A stretch of 8,410 nucleotides of DNA from Ignavibacteriaceae bacterium (GTDB lineage Bacteria > Bacteroidota > Ignavibacteria > Ignavibacteriales > Ignavibacteriaceae). Below the pieces are notes generated by a model. The model saw only the letters and a list, made by a program, of their open reading frames with translations, had not been told where the DNA came from and ran no database searches. Below, piece after piece: positions 5,970 through 8,410 of the stretch (the first letter of the stretch is position 1; each line of letters opens with the position of its first letter). A program made the translations under genes and the position numbers. Where the stretch lies: contig JANWIS010000021.1 in assembly GCA_025449775.1 (NCBI GenBank), forward strand, positions 1 to 8,410, written 5' to 3'.

Positions 5970-6030
5970 GAACTTGTTGGAAGGGGTTGAGATAATTAAA
6001 TCATCATCAATTAATTGAGGAGAACATATT

Positions 6031-6702
6031 ATGAAAGCCATTCTCATTTTTTTAACCATTGCTGTAATGGAGTTCGGCTTTGCACAGGTTAATTCAAATT
6101 ATGATGGCCCTAAACCTGAAGTAAGACAGGGTTCAAAATCATTCGTCTTTATGTATACACCATTCCAAAGTAATTTTGAACCGTTGTATGTAAGTTCAGT
6201 TTCTGTTTACCCGACTGACCAGATGGATTTATTTGGTGCCGGGTTCCGGTACTTCTTTACAAGTCAGTTTGGTGTGACGGCGGGACTGAACCTGGGAAAT
6301 ACATCGACTGACCAGGAGTTTGCAAATGGAGACAGAGAAGAATTTTCTGCTATGACCATTGGAATAGCACTTGATGGCAACTACCATTTTAATTCACTTT
6401 ACGGAGTTTCTCCTTATTTCGGTGTGAATATAAATTATGGAACTGCATCTTCTGAACTGATTGAAACCGAAGGTGGAACTATCACTACAACCGAATTTGT
6501 GGGAAGTGGTTTTGGTGCCGGAGTTAATTTTGGTTTCGATTGGTACTTTACTGAAGGATTATCTCTCGGAGGTAAATACATGCTTGGTGTTAGAACTCTG
6601 CTGAAACCCGAAGAAACAGTCGGTAGTACAACTGTTGAAGGACAAAGCTCATCGTTCTTCGGTATTGGTGCTGCAAGTGTAATTTTAAATGTTCATTTAT
6701 AA
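6031..6702 (+). CDS. OmpA-like outer-membrane beta-barrel protein
   Basis: A 223-residue exported protein. Residues 1-18 are a signal peptide (MKAILIFLTIAVM, cut near GFA-Q). The mature chain is a succession of amphipathic strands with Gly and aromatic residues at alternating positions (VSSVSVYP; LFGAGFRYFFT; FGVTAGLNLG; YGVSPYFGVNINYG; GFGAGVNFGFDWYF; LSLGGKYMLGVR), and it closes with the strand ASVILNVHL. This is the size and pattern of the small 8-stranded OmpA/OmpW-like barrels (OMP_b-brl group) of the outer membrane. It has no OmpA peptidoglycan-binding domain, and the ligand or role cannot be read from sequence. The ATG is well placed 8 bases after GAGGAG (6017-6022). It stands alone: a strong terminator follows at 6726-6762 and the gene upstream is divergent. 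Confidence 0.8.
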   Translation: MKAILIFLTIAVMEFGFAQVNSNYDGPKPEVRQGSKSFVFMYTPFQSNFEPLYVSSVSVYPTDQMDLFGAGFRYFFTSQFGVTAGLNLGNTSTDQEFANGDREEFSAMTIGIALDGNYHFNSLYGVSPYFGVNINYGTASSELIETEGGTITTTEFVGSGFGAGVNFGFDWYFTEGLSLGGKYMLGVRTLLKPEETVGSTTVEGQSSSFFGIGAASVILNVHL

Positions 6703-6725
6703 AAAGTAAATTAATTATTCATCAT

Positions 6726-6762
6726 ATCCTTTGGGGGATTATTCCTCCAAAGGATTTTTTTT
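6726..6762 (+). terminator. Strong rho-independent terminator after the OmpA-like gene
   Basis: A 13-bp stem (6726-6738 with 6743-6755) with one G-U pair, a TTAT tetraloop, and eight T residues (6755-6762). It starts 24 bases after the stop codon and separates the OmpA-like gene from alr. Confidence 0.93.
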
Positions 6763-6809
6763 GTTCGTATCAATCCTCTCCTCTAAAATTTTTTTATTCC
6801 CAAATCATT

Positions 6810-6819
6810 TATCTTTGCA
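6810..6819 (+). promoter_or_regulatory. TAnnTTTG promoter element for alr
   Basis: TATCTTTGCA, with a T-run (6789-6795) some 20 bases upstream in place of a clear TTTG. Its last G is 36 bases before the TTG start of alr, so the leader is about 28 bases. The identical decamer precedes the AbgT-family gene at a similar distance. Confidence 0.55.
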
Positions 6820-6852
6820 TAGACAGTAAAATAATAAATCACTAAATCCACT

Positions 6853-8001
6853 TTGAAAAATCAAATAAACCATCCTGTAATCAGCGTTGATGAAATAGTT
6901 CGTCCGACAAGGGTTGAAGTGGATTTAAAAATCCTTTCCGATAATTTCAAAAAAGTTAAAAAGCATGCTGATTGCAAAATAATGCCGATCCTCAAAGCAA
7001 ATGCTTACGGTCATGGCTTGGTTCGTATTGCACAATTGTACGAAGGATTAAAAGCAGATTATCTCGGAGTTGCTGTTGTGGAAGAAGGAATTCTTCTTCG
7101 CGAAATGGGGATCAAAATTCCAATTCTTGTTCTGGGCGGAGTTTGGGGAAACCAGATTCCTCTTTTCTTAAAGCACAAACTTTCCATTACAGCTTCTTCA
7201 ATTGATAAGCTTAAACAGATTGATGATACTGCAGAACAGATGAAAACAAAAGCAGTTGTTCATCTTAAAATTGATACAGGAATGGAAAGAATCGGAGTTC
7301 ACTATTATAATGTCGATAAATTTTTAGAAGCTGCATACAAGTGTAAAAATATTGTTGTTGAAGGAATTTATTCTCACTTTGCAAATTCTGAAGCAGATGA
7401 TTTATCTTTCACTAAAATCCAGCTTGAACGTTTCAATGAAGTCTTAGATTTTTTCAACAGCAGATCCATCAAACCTCCGCTTAGGCATATATCAAACTCA
7501 GGTGCAATACTTCAATTGCCTGAAGCAAATCTTGATATGGTAAGACCGGGAATTATTTTATTCGGAGTTTATCCTTCCGAAAAAGTAAAAAGAAAAGTTG
7601 ATGTTAAACCAGCATTAAGCTGGAAATCCTTAGTAGTTTATTTTAAAGTGATTAAAGCCGGAAATGCGGTTGGTTACGGATTGACTTACAAACCCGATCA
7701 TAATATTCGTGCCGTTACTATTCCGGTTGGTTACGGCGATGGTTATTTAAGAAGCATGTCGCACAAAGCGAAAGTTTTACTAAACGGAAAACCATATCCT
7801 GTTGTTGGAAATATTTCGATGGATCAGATTGTGGTGAATATTGAAAATGATTCTGCGTACAATGGTGATGAAGTTATTCTTTTAGGAACAAACGGGAATG
7901 AATCAATCACTTGCGAAGATCTTGCACAATGGGCAGGAACAATTCCTTATGAAATTCTTACAAACATCAACACTCGCGTTCCGAGAATTTATTTGGAATA
8001 A
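6853..8001 (+). CDS. alr: Alanine racemase
   Basis: A 382-residue cytoplasmic PLP enzyme that interconverts L- and D-alanine, supplying D-Ala for peptidoglycan. The length is normal for the family. The N-terminal barrel starts at RPTRVEVDLKIL (17-28). K48 in LKANAYGHG is the PLP-binding lysine; R146 in LKIDTGMERIGV and R231 in MVRPGIILFG match the conserved arginines; SNSGA (215-219) binds phosphate. In the C-terminal domain, Y275 in NAVGYGLTY is the second catalytic base, followed by PVGYGDGY and GNISMDQ (substrate side). No key residue is missing. The start is TTG 6853-6855 with no Shine-Dalgarno; an in-frame TAA at 6835-6837 limits any extension, and the family core begins soon after. It is transcribed from its own TATCTTTG element, after a terminator. 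Downstream is an AbgT-family gene with its own promoter-like box. Confidence 0.97.
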   Translation: MKNQINHPVISVDEIVRPTRVEVDLKILSDNFKKVKKHADCKIMPILKANAYGHGLVRIAQLYEGLKADYLGVAVVEEGILLREMGIKIPILVLGGVWGNQIPLFLKHKLSITASSIDKLKQIDDTAEQMKTKAVVHLKIDTGMERIGVHYYNVDKFLEAAYKCKNIVVEGIYSHFANSEADDLSFTKIQLERFNEVLDFFNSRSIKPPLRHISNSGAILQLPEANLDMVRPGIILFGVYPSEKVKRKVDVKPALSWKSLVVYFKVIKAGNAVGYGLTYKPDHNIRAVTIPVGYGDGYLRSMSHKAKVLLNGKPYPVVGNISMDQIVVNIENDSAYNGDEVILLGTNGNESITCEDLAQWAGTIPYEILTNINTRVPRIYLE

Positions 8002-8043
8002 TTAATTTTCGTACAGATTATTTTATTTCCATACGGATAATCC

Positions 8044-8053
8044 TATCTTTGCA
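8044..8053 (+). promoter_or_regulatory. TAnnTTTG promoter element for the AbgT-family gene
   Basis: TATCTTTGCA, identical to 6810-6819, 43 bases after the alr stop. The last G of TTTG is 31 bases before the TTG start, giving a leader of about 25 bases. A T-rich block TTTTATTTCC (8021-8030) lies upstream; TTTTTATTCC precedes the alr copy. This argues for separate transcription from alr, although read-through is possible as no terminator is seen between them. Confidence 0.55.
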
Positions 8054-8071
8054 AATATTTTTCAAGCTATT

Positions 8072-8076
8072 GGAGG
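8072..8076 (+). promoter_or_regulatory. Ribosome binding site deciding a TTG start
   Basis: GGAGG, 5 bases before TTG 8082-8084. No ATG is available in this frame until residue 48, inside the first membrane segment, so the TTG is the start. Confidence 0.8.
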
Positions 8077-8081
8077 AACTT

Positions 8082-8410
8082 TTGAACTCTTCATCACTCG
8101 GATCGCGAATATTCAACAAATCATTAGACTATATTGAAATAACTGGTAACAAACTTCCTCACCCGGCAACATTGTTTGCAATAATTGCTGTCATAGTTGC
8201 AATTGCCTCTTTAATTTCCAGTATGATCGGATTAACTGCAGTTCATCCGGGAGACGGTACTTTGATACAGGCAAAAAATCTTTTAAACGGAGAAGGGCTT
8301 CGATGGATTTACGAAAATGTAGTTCACAACTTTGTAAACTTTCCTCCGCTTGGTTATGTGCTTGCAGTTATGATCGGAATCGGAGTTGCAGAAGGCTCAG
8401 GACTTTTTAA
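8082..8410 (+). CDS. AbgT-family transporter, N-terminal part
   Basis: The first 109 residues of an inner-membrane transporter that continues past the right edge. The AbgT signature is plain: SLDYIEITGNKLPHP (14-28), then a membrane segment about 29-50, a loop with HPGDGT (55-60), SLL-like NLLNGEGLRWIYENVV (66-81), NFVNFPPLGYVL (83-94) and MIGIGVAEGSGLF (97-109), which begins the second membrane segment. The family is named for E. coli AbgT, which takes up p-aminobenzoyl-glutamate; MtrF and YdaH of the same family have been described as antimetabolite (sulfonamide) exporters, so the direction and substrate are open here. Full family members are about 500 residues, so most is missing. The start is TTG with GGAGG 5 bases upstream. 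It is 80 bases downstream of alr on the same strand. Confidence 0.92.
   Translation, partial: MNSSSLGSRIFNKSLDYIEITGNKLPHPATLFAIIAVIVAIASLISSMIGLTAVHPGDGTLIQAKNLLNGEGLRWIYENVVHNFVNFPPLGYVLAVMIGIGVAEGSGLF

Larger units (their letters stand above)
5505..6030. other. 526-base gap between divergent genes; no confident gene
   Basis: This is the longest non-coding stretch. It holds the leaders of the divergent 5504 (minus) and 6031 (plus) genes, an orphan AGGAGG on the minus strand (5951-5956), two small inverted repeats (TTTCTG/CAGAAA at 5644-5660; CCAGCA/TGCTGG at 5677-5697), and AGTCCGGA twice (5767-5774, 5875-5882). The longest open stretch is 5728-5901 on the minus strand, 57 codons with no start codon. 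I see no TAnnTTTG promoter at a useful distance from either gene and no tRNA-like fold. Confidence 0.6.

Noticed and set aside
6972..7205. Second reading frame inside alr, rich in Ser, Arg and Cys
   Set aside because: It overlaps the PLP-lysine region of alr in another frame; its composition is unlike a folded protein.
1..8410. CRISPR array, insertion sequence, tRNA, rRNA or phage genes
   Set aside because: No regularly spaced repeats, transposase motifs, terminal inverted repeats, cloverleaf folds or phage-type proteins were seen on either strand.

Overview
The window is AT-rich DNA that most resembles the Bacteroidota/Ignavibacteriota (FCB) group. The reasons are two copies of the promoter decamer TATCTTTGCA and one TTTG-N19-TATATTTG (both fit the TAnnTTTG type known from Bacteroidota), a PorV/PorQ-like outer-membrane protein, OmpA-type barrels, and a mix of genes with strong GGAGG ribosome sites and genes with none. 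This assignment is inference; no rRNA or other taxonomic marker is present.

Layout. Positions 2-235 (+) hold the C-terminal end of a probable transketolase, convergent with a PorV/PorQ-like outer-membrane barrel gene (246-1502, -). Then come four minus-strand genes, each with its own leader: a small exported DUF4242 protein (1740-2108), a three-domain regulator DUF4242 - degenerate class III cyclase domain - AraC helix-turn-helix (2314-3414), an exported protein made of two tandem alpha+beta repeats (3571-4344), and an unrecognised single-pass membrane protein that starts at TTG (4563-5504). A gene-poor 526-base gap follows (5505-6030). The right part reads plus: an OmpA-like outer-membrane barrel with a textbook terminator (6031-6702), alanine racemase alr (6853-8001), and the first 109 codons of an AbgT-family transporter that runs off the edge (8082-8410).

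How the genes may work together. The right side is housekeeping: alr supplies D-alanine for peptidoglycan, and the AbgT-family gene has its own promoter-like element and ribosome site. The part worth attention is 1740-4344. A cytoplasmic regulator carries, as its N-terminal domain, a relative of the exported DUF4242 protein encoded just downstream, and the gene just upstream encodes another exported protein of probable dimeric alpha/beta-barrel type. The leaders of the two exported genes share a 16-base near-repeat, and a 14-base perfect palindrome lies upstream of the regulator. I propose, as inference only, a small envelope binding/sensing module in which the regulator controls the exported proteins. 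The ligand is unknown; a metal is one possibility because the DUF4242 family includes a nickel-binding protein (SCO4226).
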